Source: Emydura subglobosa (Eukaryota > Chordata > Testudines > Chelidae). Taken from it: 64,000 nucleotides of DNA. Shown here one piece after another: positions 42,690 to 56,214 of this stretch. The translations under genes were made by a program, and so were the position numbers. Where the stretch lies: NCBI GenBank assembly GCA_007922225.1, contig ML679968.1:11786399-11850398 (forward strand), written 5' to 3'. Below the pieces are notes generated by a model. The model saw only the letters and a program-made list of their open reading frames with translations. It did no database searches and was not told where the DNA came from. Each line of letters opens with the position of its first letter. The first letter of the stretch is position 1.

Positions 42690-45635
42690 AGTTCATCAGT
42701 TATGATTTTTTTATTCCAAAAGGGCAGACTTTGGGAAATTCAGTGAATTTAGTTAAAGAAGTCAACTGGACTGAAGAGCTCAATGACTTAAATGTGGAGG
42801 AGGCTTGGAATTTCTTGAAGTCAACTATACAAAACCTATCTGAAATTTTGCATCCCAAGCAAGGGAAAAAATTGTCAGGAAAGACTCCAGACCCAAATGG
42901 ATGAATAACCACCTCAAAAAGGTAATTAGGAGTTAATAGAAAGCTTATAGGGAATGGAAAAAGGGGTTGATCAACAAAAAAAGTAACATTATGGAGGTTT
43001 GACAATGTAGGAATAAAGTCAGAATTGCTAAAAGTCAAGATGTATTAGCTCTTGCCAAGCAAATTAAATACATAATAAGAGGTTTTTTAGTTATATAAAT
43101 AAAAAGAAAATGAGGAACGATGAAGTTGAGCCGTTATGCAGTGTGGATCAGAAGGAGGTTAAAGATAATCTAGGTGTGGCCCAAAAACTAAATGAATCCT
43201 GTCCCTCAGTTTTCAATAAGGATAATAATATGGAACATGGGCATACAGGCAGTACAGTAGACAGAAATGAGTGTCTAGATATGGACATTACCACATCTGA
43301 GGTGGAAGAAAAAGGTAAAGAGCTAAATGTGCTCAAATTTGGGAAGCTGAGGGAAAGGTGATAATTTCCATCCCGGATTAGTGAAAGAACTGGCACATGA
43401 GATTGCTACTCAAGTAGCAAGGAGTTTTAATAACTCTACCTATTCAGCAAAAACAATGAGAGTTCTGTATTTTCTGTATTACTGCATCTGAAGAAGAGAG
43501 CTGAAGTCTCTCGAAAGCTTATGCCTGCAAATATTAAATTTGTTAGTCTTTAAAGTGCCACAGAACTCTCATTGTTTTTGCTGTATACAGACTAATATGG
43601 CTACCCCTCTGGAATCTATCTATTCAGGAGTAGTAACCTATGACTGGAAAATAGTTAACATTGTACCTTTATTTAAGAAAGGGGGGGAAAAGTGATCAGA
43701 TCAATTATGGACCTGTTATTCTGACCTCAGTGGCATGCAAGGCTTTAGAACATATTGTGAAGGAAAGAATAATTAACTTCATGAGGTAAATGGTAAAGGG
43801 GTTTACTAAAGTTTAGACTATGCCAGATCAACCTGATTTTTTTCTTTGAGAGAATCACTGATATTTTTAGATAAGGGAAGTGTGGTTATCTAATAAACTT
43901 GGACTTAAGCAAAGCATTTGACACAATACCAAATGGGAAATTATTAGTTAAATTAGGGAAGATGGGGATCATTACAAGAAATGTTAGGTGGGTAAGGAAC
44001 TGACTAAAAGGGAGAAGGCAACAGGTTGTGCTGAAAAGTGAATTATTGGGCTGAAGGGGAGGTTACTAGTGGATGGATCTTGGAACCTATCTCAGTCAAA
44101 ATTTTTATTAATGACCTTGGCACAAAAAGCAGGAGTGTGTTAATGAAATTTGCTGATGATACAAAGTTGGAAGGCATCATTAATACAGAGGAGGCTTGGA
44201 ATATTATATAGGAAGATGTGGATGACCTTGAAGATTGAAGTAATAGAAATTGGATGAAATTGAATAGTATAAAGTGCAAGGTCATGTACGTAGGGTCTAA
44301 TAATAAGAATTTCTTCTACAAGCTAGGAGTTTACCAACTGGAAGCAATAGAAGAGGAGAAAGACCTGGGTGTGTGGGCTGATCATATGATGACTATGAGT
44401 CACCAATATTATGCAGTTGAGAAAAAGGCAAATGTGATCCTAAAATGTATCAGGCAAGGCATTGCCAGTAGTGATAGTGAAGTCTGAATGCCATTGTACG
44501 GTACTAGGCATCGGTAAGATCTCATTTGGAATACAGTGTACAGTTCTAGTCACCCATGTTGGAAAAAGATGAATTAAAACTGGAAAAGGTGCAGAGAAGC
44601 ACTACTAGGATAATCGGGAATGGAGGGCCTATCTTACAGGAGGAGATTAGAAAAGCTTGGCTTGTTTAATTTAGCAAAACAATGTCTGAGAGGAGATATA
44701 CTTGTTCTCTATCAATACATTGGGGGGCGGGGAGAATACCAGGGATGGTAAAGAGCTATTTAAGCTAAAGGACAGTGTTCTCTTAAGAACAAATGGATAA
44801 AAATTGGCTATGAACAAATTCAGTCTGGAAATTAGAAGAGGGTTTCAAGTCATCAGAGGGGTGAGGTTCAGGAACAGCCTCCCCATAGTTGTTATGGGAG
44901 CAAATAATTTAATTAATTTTAAGAGAGAGGTGGAAAAATTTATGAGTGTGAATGTACAACAGGGTTGTTTGTGATGGTAAGGGGTAAGGCTCAGCAAACC
45001 TGGGACTCACTTCTGGTTTATGTCTTATGTCCTAAAAGTTCAGGGTTTCAGTTGGCCACAAGGGATATCCCTCCCCTGCCCCAAATGTATTCTTGGTTTG
45101 GTTTGGTTTATCTCCTTCCTCTGAATCCACAGGGATGACCACCACTGGAGATGGGACATTGGACAAGGTGAGCCAGGGATCTGAGGTGGCATCAATCATT
45201 CTCTCTCCCAGGTGCCTGGCTGGCTGGTTCTTACTCATATGCTCAGGGTCTAACTGATCACCATGTGTAGGGTTGGGAAGGAATTTTCCCCCAGGTCTGA
45301 TTGGCAGTGACCTTGGGCAGTGGAGCGGCGGTTACCTTCCTGTGCAGCATGTGGATGTGGGTCACTTGCCAGGATTAGCTAGGTTTATTTCACTTAATCA
45401 TTTTCTTCCTGTTGCGAGGGTCTCAGGAATTAGTGCTTCTCAGTCTTCCCTATTCTCGGCCTGTGGCACATAATAGTATAGTCTTCTGTGGGCCGCAATG
45501 CTCTGGTCTCATTTTGGTGTTGGGTTTAGTGTGTGGGTGCTGGATGGTTCTGGTGGCCTGTGATATACAGACTCTTAGATTAAATGATATGGTAGTCCCT
45601 TCTGGCCTTAAACACTCTGATTCTAATATATGTGA
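42690..45635 (+). mobile_element. CR1-type LINE, long decayed copy, plus strand
   Basis: It begins near 42690 in the region before the reverse transcriptase (NNHLKKV-like at about 42905), runs through the RT with FADD at 44149-44160 (TTTGCTGATGAT), then the C-terminal region (44254-44487 encodes VMYVGSNNKNFFYKLGVYQL). It ends in a long 3' UTR and the tail CCTTCTGGCCTTAAACACTC followed by TGATTCTAA. Stops and frameshifts are frequent, so it is inactive. It is the same family as the minus copy at 1459-3990. A foreign repeat is nested at 43443-43617. Confidence 0.8.
43443..43617 (-). mobile_element. Repeat inserted into the CR1, with target-site duplication
   Basis: It is the reverse-orientation copy of the repeat at 13165-13335, ending GGCTACCCCTCTGGAATCTAT. 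On each side lies CTATTCAG, which fits an 8-bp target duplication, and the CR1 continues uninterrupted across it. Near its left end AGCAAAAACAATGAGAG and further in CTCTCATTGTTTTTGCT form an exact inverted repeat. An 8-bp duplication would suit a hAT-type DNA transposon but does not prove it. Confidence 0.6.
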
Positions 45636-45769
45636 GTATATTTCTAAGACAATACTGCATTCATGAGTTGATGAATGGTCACAAATTTCACACACAGAAC
45701 CTGGGGCTCATGGTTTAAAATGTTTAGGAGAATAAGGAGCTTGTTTTGATCTTTTATAGTTATTGGTCA

Positions 45770-45890
45770 AAATGTTGGAGTAAGAAATAATGCAAATATT
45801 TAAAAATTCCTTTTTTGTCAAAATTTTGAAAGTAGATTTTTTAAAAAGTGACAAAAAATCAAAATGTGGAAAATTTTGACCATTTCCGAT
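45770..45890. repeat. AT-rich element with inverted ends
   Basis: GGTCAAAATGTTGG near the left and GGAAAATTTTGACCATT at the right are inverted relative to each other. Related in words to the AT-rich elements in the introns. Confidence 0.5.
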
Positions 45891-46408
45891 ACATGTGTGT
45901 ATCTTCGTCGTTTGAGCTGGTCTTATGTATTAGATGAATGAGACTTAAGGTTTAGCAATTGGCTTGGCCAAGTAAACCTAAAAGTCTGGATCTTTATCTC
46001 AAATTAGTCAAATCTCTAGAGTTTTCCAAAGGAAATCCCTCAGGAATAGGATTTCTGCTGCAGTTGTTGGTACGGCCTGCTGTTGTTTGACCCTGCATGA
46101 CTGTAATAATAACGTCTCTTATTCGGTAAGAACAAGCAACACATTAGTTGCTGCCAACCCTTTTGGCACCAGTTTCTGTCAATCCAAAATTGAAACACAC
46201 ATTAAACAACAGTTTACCAGACTTTTAAAACTTCAGAAGGAGTTCATTTCAGGCTTGAGTTCTGTGTGTGGGTGAAAGGTGTAGTAGATGGAGAGGAAGT
46301 GGGAAGAGTTGACTCTTATTTTACCTAAATCAGTTGGTCCAACTTTATCATATTTCCTCCACCACCCATCATCTGGGATGATCACTGATTTAGTGCAGCT
46401 CAGGACCA

Positions 46409-46545
46409 AAGGTGGGATTTACAGGATCATTCAGCATTGAGCTGACTGTCTTCCCATTAAAGTCAATGGAAATGTTACCATTATCTTCAGTGGAAGCAGA
46501 GTTAGGCTACTGCTGAGTGCTTTTGAAAATCTTGTCCTACCCCAG
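46409..46545. repeat. Short palindromic element
   Basis: GGGATTTACAGGATCATTCAGC faces TGCTGAGTGCTTTTGAAAATC, with AAAGTCAATGG in the centre. Same family as 29566-29656. Confidence 0.5.
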
Positions 46546-49500
46546 GATACAAATTGCACTAACAAATGAGGTGTTGTTGTAGAATCAAGGGAGAATCTTC
46601 ATCTGATACAAAATATTTAATACCTTTTTTCAAAAAAATCCAGCACTTGAAAACCAGTTCAGGTGTGTCATGGTGTATCTATAGAAACACCTGTATGAAA
46701 AATGGTCAGCCACTTCAGTGGTCAAACTGAATGATTCACAGTTAGATCTAATGTAGTGCCTTTTCTAAGGTTCAAAAGCTGAGGCGCTGAATCACCATGT
46801 CAATGGATTTCTCACATATTTGAAGTCAGGCATGTGCTTTTGTTTCTTACAGAATTGTGGCCTCACACATCAAAGCTCTGAATTAAAGAGAGGGGACTGA
46901 ATCAATGGTAAATGTATTTACCTTGATCTTTTAAATAGTTAACACTTTTGAAATATGACTTCTTTTGTAGATTTTATATCATGGCTGAACAGTTATTTTT
47001 ATAATCTGGCTGTTTTCCATTAAAATATAATAGATAAGATTTTTTTCCTTTTATTCCTTTGATTAATTTTTACCACTTTTCTATTATTGTAATCCTGGGG
47101 AAATGTTCATATATATTTTAATAAAAATACAACTTTTAAAAAGATTTGAAATCAATATTCTAGCTTTGAAATATGGATTTGGCACTTTTATCCAATTCTC
47201 TGTACAGTCTTTGGTTACCATTTATGGAAATTTACAAATATTATTTTTGGACACTAAATAACTCCCTTATTTTTCCCTTAGGCAGTAAAAACTTATGTCG
47301 AAAAAAGAAAAAATATGCAAATAAATATATAAACTGTAATGATAAAAAAAAATCATCTGATTATTTATTACTTGCTCACCCAATATTTCCGGTGACACCA
47401 GTGAGAGTTTTGGTTGTATGAAGAATGGAAGATTGTGCTCCAAACATTTTCCTAGTTGATAGCAAAATCTTCATGCTTGCAGAATTCCATCAAAAGCACA
47501 TTGCTATGATTTCCCAATCCTTCTCCCTTATTCCAGAAAGGTGTAGAAAACCTAGTTCTCTTCTGAAAGAGATGTTAATATAGGTATTAAGAAAAGAATA
47601 TACATAAAATCAGGTCATTAATAAGATGCATACTGATTTCTCTGTTTGAACACTACCTGCTGTTGCATCCTATCTTTCCCTACCTTCATCTGTTTTCTTC
47701 TGAGGCCCCAAATTGTCAGTGGTATTCATTGCGTGGACCCTTAGTCCCTCTTGGACTTCTTCTAAGTTCATTAGAGCCTTTTGCAGGTTCCAGGGACCCA
47801 TGTCTTTTCCAGGGTTAAGATCTTAGCCCCTAGTTCTACAGGTGCTGGACCTCCCCACATCACCCATACGGAGGCAATTACAGGACTGGGGCCTCATATC
47901 TCTGTTTATTTTTATAATTTTCTGCAGGTTACTCGGTGCATTTTGGATACAAGATACACAATACATAATAACAATGCTTCTTCAAGAAAAATGTGTGATT
48001 AAAAACAATGAAAAAGAACTCAGTGATCCCTACTTTTTGGATATTAACTTCTCCATCAATAAGACAGCTAGTGAGGGCCCACACCTGCAGTCCTCATTCA
48101 GGGCTAAATAATGATTAGCTCTTATGCAGATACGTAGACAGGGTGAAACAGACAAGACCCTGCCCACTGCAGGCTTGTATAGGGCCTATCAGAATGGCGG
48201 TCACTGAGGGCATGACCTTACCTCGTCCACATTGACCTAAAGAACAGCCTGAGCATACTGAGGGGAGCAGATTGCACCATCTTGTGCAGTCACCATTTTC
48301 ATTGCACTGCTCAGGGAGGGATTTTACATCCCTGAGGCAAAATTTCTCCCCAAATTCCCTATGTGATGGTAAAGCTCTGCAGTACCCCCTACTTGGGTCA
48401 GTGCCATAGTTTGTATCTTAGACACATTGTGCCTAAGTACCGCAGAGTCATGTGTGTGTATAGTATTATCATTAGACTGATTAGGTCTGTGCAAAACAAT
48501 AACAGAAGACAAGTATGACCTCTGAAAACAGTAAGATTCTATGGTCATACGGCCTATAGAAATCCATATGTAATGTACATAACGTAATTTAAGTACCTCT
48601 CAGCTTCATCTGTGCACTTAAAGAAAATGGAGCAATTTTTTAATTATTATTCTTGATTTAGGTTGTTTTCAAGATTTTTAATTAAAGAATAAAATCAGGC
48701 CCTGATTTTTTTCTGAGGAAGCGATAGCTTGTCATTACTATATGATCTGAAAACAGAAAAACAGACTTGTTTGACATCCTTCTTACAAAAAAGAAAAACT
48801 ATCTCAGTTCAGCTGTACAGATCACAAGATGCCAGAGTTTTATATTTTAGTGTAAATGTATGCTATTTACACACACTAGTTGAAGAAACATTTGCTTGCT
48901 AATTTTTAACCTATGCTATATTTGTGTCAGTTTTAGCAATGTAGTCTTTATGATGATCTCTCAGAGAGATCCATAGACATTTATTGCATTATGGATATGG
49001 GTGCACAAAAGTCACAACTTTAGAGAAGTAATCTGTCTTTTAAAAAAAAAGCAAATACAAACAGAGCAGGATATTCAGAAGCACTAAGTGGCTTTGAGGT
49101 AGAAGATCTATTGATTTTCAAGGGCCCATGCTTGTCTGAGTGTCCTCAGGATTGATCAGGATTGTACAGCATGGAAATAAAGATCCACCATGCCTTTTGG
49201 GATGTATTTTACCTGCTCTTGTTTCTATTCCTAAATATGGAGCACATTTTCAAATGGGCATGCACGAAAGTGTGATTCACATTTGGGTACAGTCATCTTA
49301 TGTGTAGAAATCCCCTAGTACACAGAGGTGTATGTGTGCATATGAGCTGTATGATCATATAACCCCAATTTTTTTGCAAACATGCACTGGTGTGAAAGTA
49401 TGCTGAATGACCAAAGTTGGTGTTAGTTTTCAGAGAATAATACAAACCTTTAAAAAACCGAAAGTTAAAACTCTCCAAACAGGAGACACAATCAGCAACA

Positions 49501-50869
49501 AGGAGATCATCACACTGATGATCGCACACACAAAAAAATAGGCAATATAAGATTTAAAAGAAAGTACTAAATAGATACTGTCATTCTATAAAGCTCAAAG
49601 GAATTGGTGAGCAAACACAACATGAGGACATTATACAGCCTATTGTATATGGCTCAAAAATTACATGAACTCTCCTGATGATACAGGTAGTCATAGGTTA
49701 AGATATTGACCAATTCTTAATGTTTAAATATTATCAGTCAGTATACATACCAGCAAAGGCTTCCAAATCAATTTATGTATTCAGTTGAGCCAGAACCTCA
49801 GCTGGTATATAAATTTATATAATCAGTGCCAATCTACACTATCTGGGAGTTGACCCAAAGTATTTAGTTATTGTGTGGTCATAACTATTTATTTCTTTGC
49901 ATTTATGAGCTTGAATTTTGTAAATGATGTGATAGGTAAATACACTGTTGCCACTTACCAATATTAACTTTTTTTAAGAGAGAGTTTTTGGTTTGGAATT
50001 TTCCTCATATATACATTTTTCACTTTCTTTTTGTGTAGGCAAATTTTAAATGGATGTGATGCTATGGATAATCAGACTAAATGCAAGTGACGCTAGCAAA
50101 GCTAATAAGCTCCCATGGAGCTCTGCATCATTCAATGCACACTTGACATCATATGCCTATTCCGTAGACAGTTAAATTTAGCCATGCATGCATGGGCCTC
50201 ACTGCCCACTCCATAGGTTGGTCGAAGTGCACAAAAGTATCAGACTCAAGACTAAACTATATATTCTTGGTTCTATAGTGCAAATAAGTATCAGACCTAG
50301 AATTAGAATGCATCTTCTTGGTTCGGCAGCCTGTGTCTAATGCAGTAGGCTACTATGCTTTCCTGTCAAGTCATAGCACTTTTCTGTGCTTTAATTAGCT
50401 TATCTGAAAAATGAAGCTAACAATGACCAAACATTTCAAGCATGGGAGCCTAAAGTTAGACTCTTAAATCCTTATTTAATCACCTAAATAACAGGAACCT
50501 GATTTTCAGACATGCTGAGCACATGCAACACCTACTGAAGTCAATGGCCAAAAAACTCCCATTGAAATCAATGAGGGACAGGTTGGACCCAAAGTGGTCT
50601 ATAATAAAGCATTATATAATAACTGATTAATTGCAACATATTTTCTTCAGATGTAGCTGACCCACACATTTTCAAGAAAATTTAACCCTACGAACACTTT
50701 GAATGCATGATAACAAGCTCTTAGGTAGCAAGTGGAAAACAAAACAATATATATTAGGGTGCTTTTATTTTTTTCCGATTGGGATAATTTTTAAATTTGT
50801 GTAATTCAAAAACAGTTTGATAAATTTTGTTCAACCTTTCTTTATGCTGTCGGAGTTATGTACTAAGGT

Positions 50870-51010
50870 CCAGATTCTCAAAGGTAATGGGAGTTAGGTG
50901 CCTAAATAACTCTGAAGATCTGAATCTAACCTGTTTATGTGCTTTTTAAAAGCTCATTAGGCACCTATTTGCATCTTTAGGCACTTAGGGCTAGATTTTC
51001 AAAAGTATTT
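50870..51010. repeat. Palindromic repeat with AGGCACCTA words
   Basis: GTCCAGATTCTCAAAGG and TTAGGTGCCTAAATAAC on the left answer TTAGGCACCTATTTGC and GCTAGATTTTCAAAAG on the right. Confidence 0.6.
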
Positions 51011-52589
51011 GAGTGACTTCCCCAGGTCACACAGGAAGTTTGTAGTAATGCCAGGAACTGTACCTGACTGTGACTACATCATCCTAGGTCCATAGTAAAT
51101 CTGTGATGGCAACATTTATAAACATAATGGCATTTTGTCCCATCCTGCTTGACTTCAGTAGGAATCTCATGGGTGGGATCAAGATACCTCCATGTAAATC
51201 AAAGTACAAGTTTCACGGGCCAGTCATGCTGAAAGAATTAAATAAAATTAACACACAGTATATATCCACTAGGCAGGGGACTGGATGTAATTATGAAAGT
51301 GTGTCTGGGGTCTGTATGATTTGCTCATATAATTCTCATTAGTGTATAGTTGAGGAGTTACCCCCCATAACTGAGATATTTTATGCTATTTAATTGATAT
51401 CTACAATTATGAAAAATTGGTGTATGTTTAGATCACACTTCTGATATGTAATATATTGTTTGGGGGTACAGTGTAAAGAAAATGTTGCCTTATGTCAAAT
51501 TTATGCAATATGTATATTTATTTGTATATACAGTACACTAAAAGGGATTAAAACTTACAAAGTTTAAAACTATCTTGTAGCATACATGAATAGTATTTAT
51601 AACTGGATAGAATTTCAGGATAAAGTGCAAGCTGTAGAATTTAATAAGACATTTGTAAAGAAATATTATCACTATAAAAGCCAAATATAAAAATGATTCT
51701 TTAAGACTTAGTCTTTATACTTTTGGAGAAACAGAAGACTCAAGAAAATTACATTTATAAAATAGTTTTCATAGTTTACACATAATATAATTAACTATAC
51801 ATTCCATACTTTTTAAATGAGAAGTGCTTTTGAACTGAGTTTGCAACAGCTTTGAAAGGAGGGAAGAAGTTATGCAGATTTTCCTGCTCATTCTGAAAGG
51901 CTTGACCCCCCCAAACAAATGTATCCCAGTCAATTCTCATAAATTTCCAGGACAAAAGAAACAATCTACACCTCAGTCATCTCAATACAGTGAACATGAA
52001 ATGACAATAAGTCATGGCCAAGGAGTAATGGGAAAAGCAAGTGTCTCAGTAAAATCCCCTTTCCCATTATTACTGAATGCATTGATTGCCCTGGAAAAAG
52101 CTGTCCAGTGCACACATACAACAAAGGATCACCTGGCCCTATAAACTTAATGCTGTTACATTAATCATAGTGTTTTGCCTCATATGAAGTGGTTCTTGGA
52201 CATAGCCATAATAACGGCTTAAAAGGAGAAGTAGGAATATGTATGTGTGCCTAGAAGCATCACCCATAGCATGGTAACAATGTACTGTAAAGATTTAGGG
52301 GGGTTTTTAAAAATATTTTTCAGGCTTCCAAGACTCATGTGATTTTCAAAGTGAGTCATGCTGTAGTTTTAAAACAAAATCAAAGTTTAAAACAACTATG
52401 CAGCATACCCAACTAAACTTTTTAAAAGCAATTATTATTAGAATGGAAATAGCCCTGGTGATTCATACAGTGTGTCAGTGAAGCTGAAGGAAATGCCCAG
52501 CCAGTAGACAGTCAAATCAGAAACAGGTTTTTTCGTATAATCAGACATGGTGAATGGAGAAAAACAAGCTTTTTGTTTGTTGGGGTAGA

Positions 52590-52760
52590 CACTTTTGCCA
52601 CATTTACTCACATTGAGTATTACCTTACTTTGTAAATAGTCCCAATAAATAATAATAATTCAAGTCAATGAGGCCACTCATGGAGTAACTCAATATGAGT
52701 TAAAGTGGGAAACTTTGCTGCTGAATAAGGTCAGTATGAGTAAAGGGTGCCAAAATCTAC
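52590..52760. repeat. Short palindromic element, TTACTCACATTGAGTA type, diverged
   Basis: TTACTCACATTGAGTATTACC on the left resembles, in inverted sense, GGAGTAACTCAATATGAGTTAA on the right. A clearer copy follows at 52874. Confidence 0.45.
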
Positions 52761-52873
52761 CCCCTTAAGTCATACCATTACTCTGTGAAGTCACTGACTA
52801 TTTGCAGAGTAGGCACCACTCACTGAAATGGAGGATATCAGAATCTGATCCTGATGTAATCCTTATTTGTGGT

Positions 52874-52995
52874 CAGATTCTGATACTCTTACTCACATTG
52901 AGTAGCAGTTTACTCCAGAAGCAACCCTATTGAAGTAAATGTATTTACTTCCTGAGTAAGGTGCTACTCAGCATGACTAAGGATCTCGGAATCTG
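52874..52995. repeat. Short palindromic element, CAGATTCTGATACTCTTACTC type
   Basis: The left arm (52874-52915) and right arm (52954-52995, ending CTCGGAATCTG) pair over about 40 bp, including GAGTAGCAG against GCTACTC. It would form a single long hairpin. Confidence 0.7.
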
Positions 52996-53601
52996 GCTCT
53001 CAGTCTTTATTTATGCCAAATTTCTACATAGAAACTCCAGGATTTGACCTGTTGTATGGAGTAAATTACAAATTAAGGGTATGATGCTTCTCTAATCCTC
53101 TGATAAACTGCTGTTGTGCATGTGCAAAACTATGGATGTCAAGATTCTGATATGTAATGTTCTGCAGTTGGTTTTGTGTAGGTAGAGAGAGCTGGATATC
53201 TGAGCCAAGATATGTCATATGAACCTGAGAGCAGGCACTGCCCTAACTGATGCAACCTGATGAAGAAAAACATCCAGGATCTATTTTCCTACACTGCAAA
53301 ATGCTAAGTCTTGCAAAGGTCATTCAGAATGAAATCTCAGGAGGGCCAACTAATTTCCCATCAGTCCTTAACACTACACTTTCCTCACGCTAGTTCCTGA
53401 GCCATCTATGGCAGATTCTTCAGTATGTCTCAATTACAAGGTGTATTGATCATTCATATTGTTCAGGAGCTTGACCCCTAGCATTACTGATAAGGAGATA
53501 TCTCTCCCAGTACACATGGGTGCCTGGCTCTGTTCCTTTAACTAGCCAGCATAACTGCTAATGCGGGTTCATTGGCCAGCTAGCTAGATCAGTCTTGCAT
53601 C

Positions 53602-53650
53602 ACTGTCCTCCCCTCCCCCTTTTTCCCCCCCCCTCCCCCACACACACACA
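53602..53650. repeat. C-rich and CA simple repeat
   Basis: CCCCTCCCCC and T/C tracts run into a short (CA)n. Confidence 0.8.
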
Positions 53651-56214
53651 TTTCAGGCAGGATTCCCAACTCTTGAGGCCCCTTATCCTGGATTCTGCCA
53701 GTGGAAGCCAGAAAAGATTTTGATTAAACAAATCTGCTTCTGTGAGTGAATTAGATTTAAAAGTCGTCTAAATCGATTTAAATCTATTTAAGACAACCTC
53801 AAGACTACTTACAGTGTGACAGGAGTTAAACTTGAGACATTAAAAATAGCTAGCTTTGGTCTTTGACCTTGATAACATACTACATCGACCTGCAGTGTCT
53901 AAAGAAGGTGATTTCGTCTAACACAATCTATTTTCAAACTAAACTGTTAAATCTTAGCTTTTTATATGTTCTGATAGCAGCAAACATTAAGAATGCAAAG
54001 TGCTTCAGGAAGAGTTGACAGGGTGTCCAAAAGCTGCATCTAGCACAAGCAGGGTGAGATGCTGACTGTCAAGTTCATGCATGCTTGGCTGGTTTGTGAT
54101 ATTTGTATAGCATAGCCACTTTAACTTTCCTTCTGCTTTTAAACTAATCTCCAAGATATACTGGAAAAGTTAACTGGGACGATTAAAGATGAAAGACATA
54201 CAGGAATAATCAAAAGAATTATTACTGTTATAAGTCTGTTGATGGAGGATGCAGACAAATGGCCGATTTCACTGTTAACATGGGTGCAATCCTATTGACT
54301 TTAGTGGAAATACGTGGATGTTACTAACACAGATTTTGGCCCAAGGTTATCAACTGATTTGCAGTTAACAAACTACCACCCCTTGCAATAGAACAATTTC
54401 AAACAAAGACAAGGGGTTGTACAGTGAAAACAAGAGGATTCTACAATCTAAGAGTCATGGATATGCAGTATTTAGGTACTGATGATCCAGGGCTGTTAAT
54501 TTTTATAATTGTTTTAGTGCCGGAGCTATCCTTTTAGTTTACTGTTAGAGTTACTAGGAAATACATTAAGTGTTCATTAAGTTTGGCAGCACTTTTCAAA
54601 TCACGGTAAAGTAGTTGGGCAGATCTTGTACAAGAGTAATACATAAAAATGAACATTGAAATTGTTGAAATGTTGTTATAAGAAGAAAGGAACAGAAAGT
54701 TATAGATAAACTGATGATACTGCCAGAGGTCAACTGAATTATTTAAATCAAGTTAAAATTGTGATTCCACGCCTCAACATTTATTTACTTACTTTTATGA
54801 AAAGGGATTAAATTCTGTCTAGGTAAACTTTTTAATTTTGTTAATATCTGCCACTGTTTTATATATACATGTTCATTTTAATATTATTCTCATGTAGAAT
54901 CTTAATCTTAAATGAACATAACAATGAATCTGAAGGAATTTTAAACAAGAATTTGCAGAAAGCTAACCCAGCAACCATAGCCTTTTATAGTTTATTTTTA
55001 TATAAATTACATTATATGCAAAGCTGGCAGTGATGCCTATAATTATGATTCTCTAACACTTTCCATTATAAGTTTCTGTTTTCAGTTTACAACTGCCAAA
55101 CTAACTACTTGGGCTGAAATTTTCCATGTGTGCTTTCTGCCTCTAGTTGATTTTCTTTTTCTAAATTTCACTGAAAATGGTTCAGCTCCTTTCAAAAATG
55201 AGGTTAAAGAGGAAAATGGTAGTTTTGCCAATGTTACAAATTTCTTCCCAACTAATTCATTGACGAGCTCTAGCACCTCTATACCTTGGAACATGCACTT
55301 GAAATTTTGTAAAGGTGCATAATCCTGAGATCAAAGAGGTGCCTTCACTAATTTTGGCTGAGTTATAAACCTTGATACTTTTTCAGTAGACCTTGTTAGA
55401 GACTTGATGCTAAAATTTCTGAATATTCTATCTGCACTGAGCATGCTCCAGTCTCATGGACCTCTTTACAGGCCAACTGCTCCCAGCCCCTACTGAACCT
55501 CCTCCATGGTATATACAAAGCTAGAGCTCCCACTGGGCACTACAGTAACAGCAGCAGCTCATGATTAAGGGAAGGTGCACTGGACTAGAGTCATGAAGAG
55601 ACCACAAACTCTAGCCTCAGCTATTCTGGTGAATGGGGTTAATCCTGTGCACTTTGCAGCAATGAGGGAGATGCCTCAAATCCCTATGTTGGAAATCAGG
55701 CAGTAATTATTTTCCCCTGTTTTAAAGATAAAGTAGCTGAGAGGATACACAAAGGAAGTGGGAACAGAACCTTAGTTGCTAATATGGCAAAATCACAACC
55801 ATTTATCCATACTGCATTTCACAATGAATATGCCTAATGTATGTGCTTAGCTGTGCTGTCTGTAGTCACAAGATTCCCTCCAGTGCTAAGAATCAACATT
55901 CTTCTCCTGTCTAGCAAATAGCTGTGTAAGTCAGTGGGAAAAAATGTGTGTTGTGCCCCTCCCTCTAGAAGCTGGTTGACATAGAGAATATCAAATGTTT
56001 CCTAGCTCAGAAAAAAAGACAAATACACACGAAAGGAGAGAGAAAAGAAAGAAAATACAGCTTCTGTCTTTGGTGCTGACTTTCACTTGCAGTCTCACTG
56101 CTGGAAAAACACAGGTTCAGCACACAATGTTATCAGCCACTTTGAGATGTGGCAAACATGAACCAATGAGCTATTTAGGACTTTGCTTTGAGCTGCCTTT
56201 CTGGAATCCATTTT

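Larger units (their letters stand above)
45891..56214. other. Ten-kilobase gene-free flank
   Basis: AT-rich with frequent stops in all frames. Short palindromes occur at about 46409-46545, 50490-50580, 50870-51010, 52590-52760 and 52874-52995. A C-rich/CA stretch lies at 53602-53650. I see no exon-like frame with splice sites, no CpG island and no large element. Conserved non-coding sequence could be present but cannot be judged from one genome. Confidence 0.5.

Noticed and set aside
45032..45695. Small open frames near 45.0-45.7 kb
   Set aside because: They lie in the 3' UTR and tail of the plus-strand CR1 and overlap each other on both strands.
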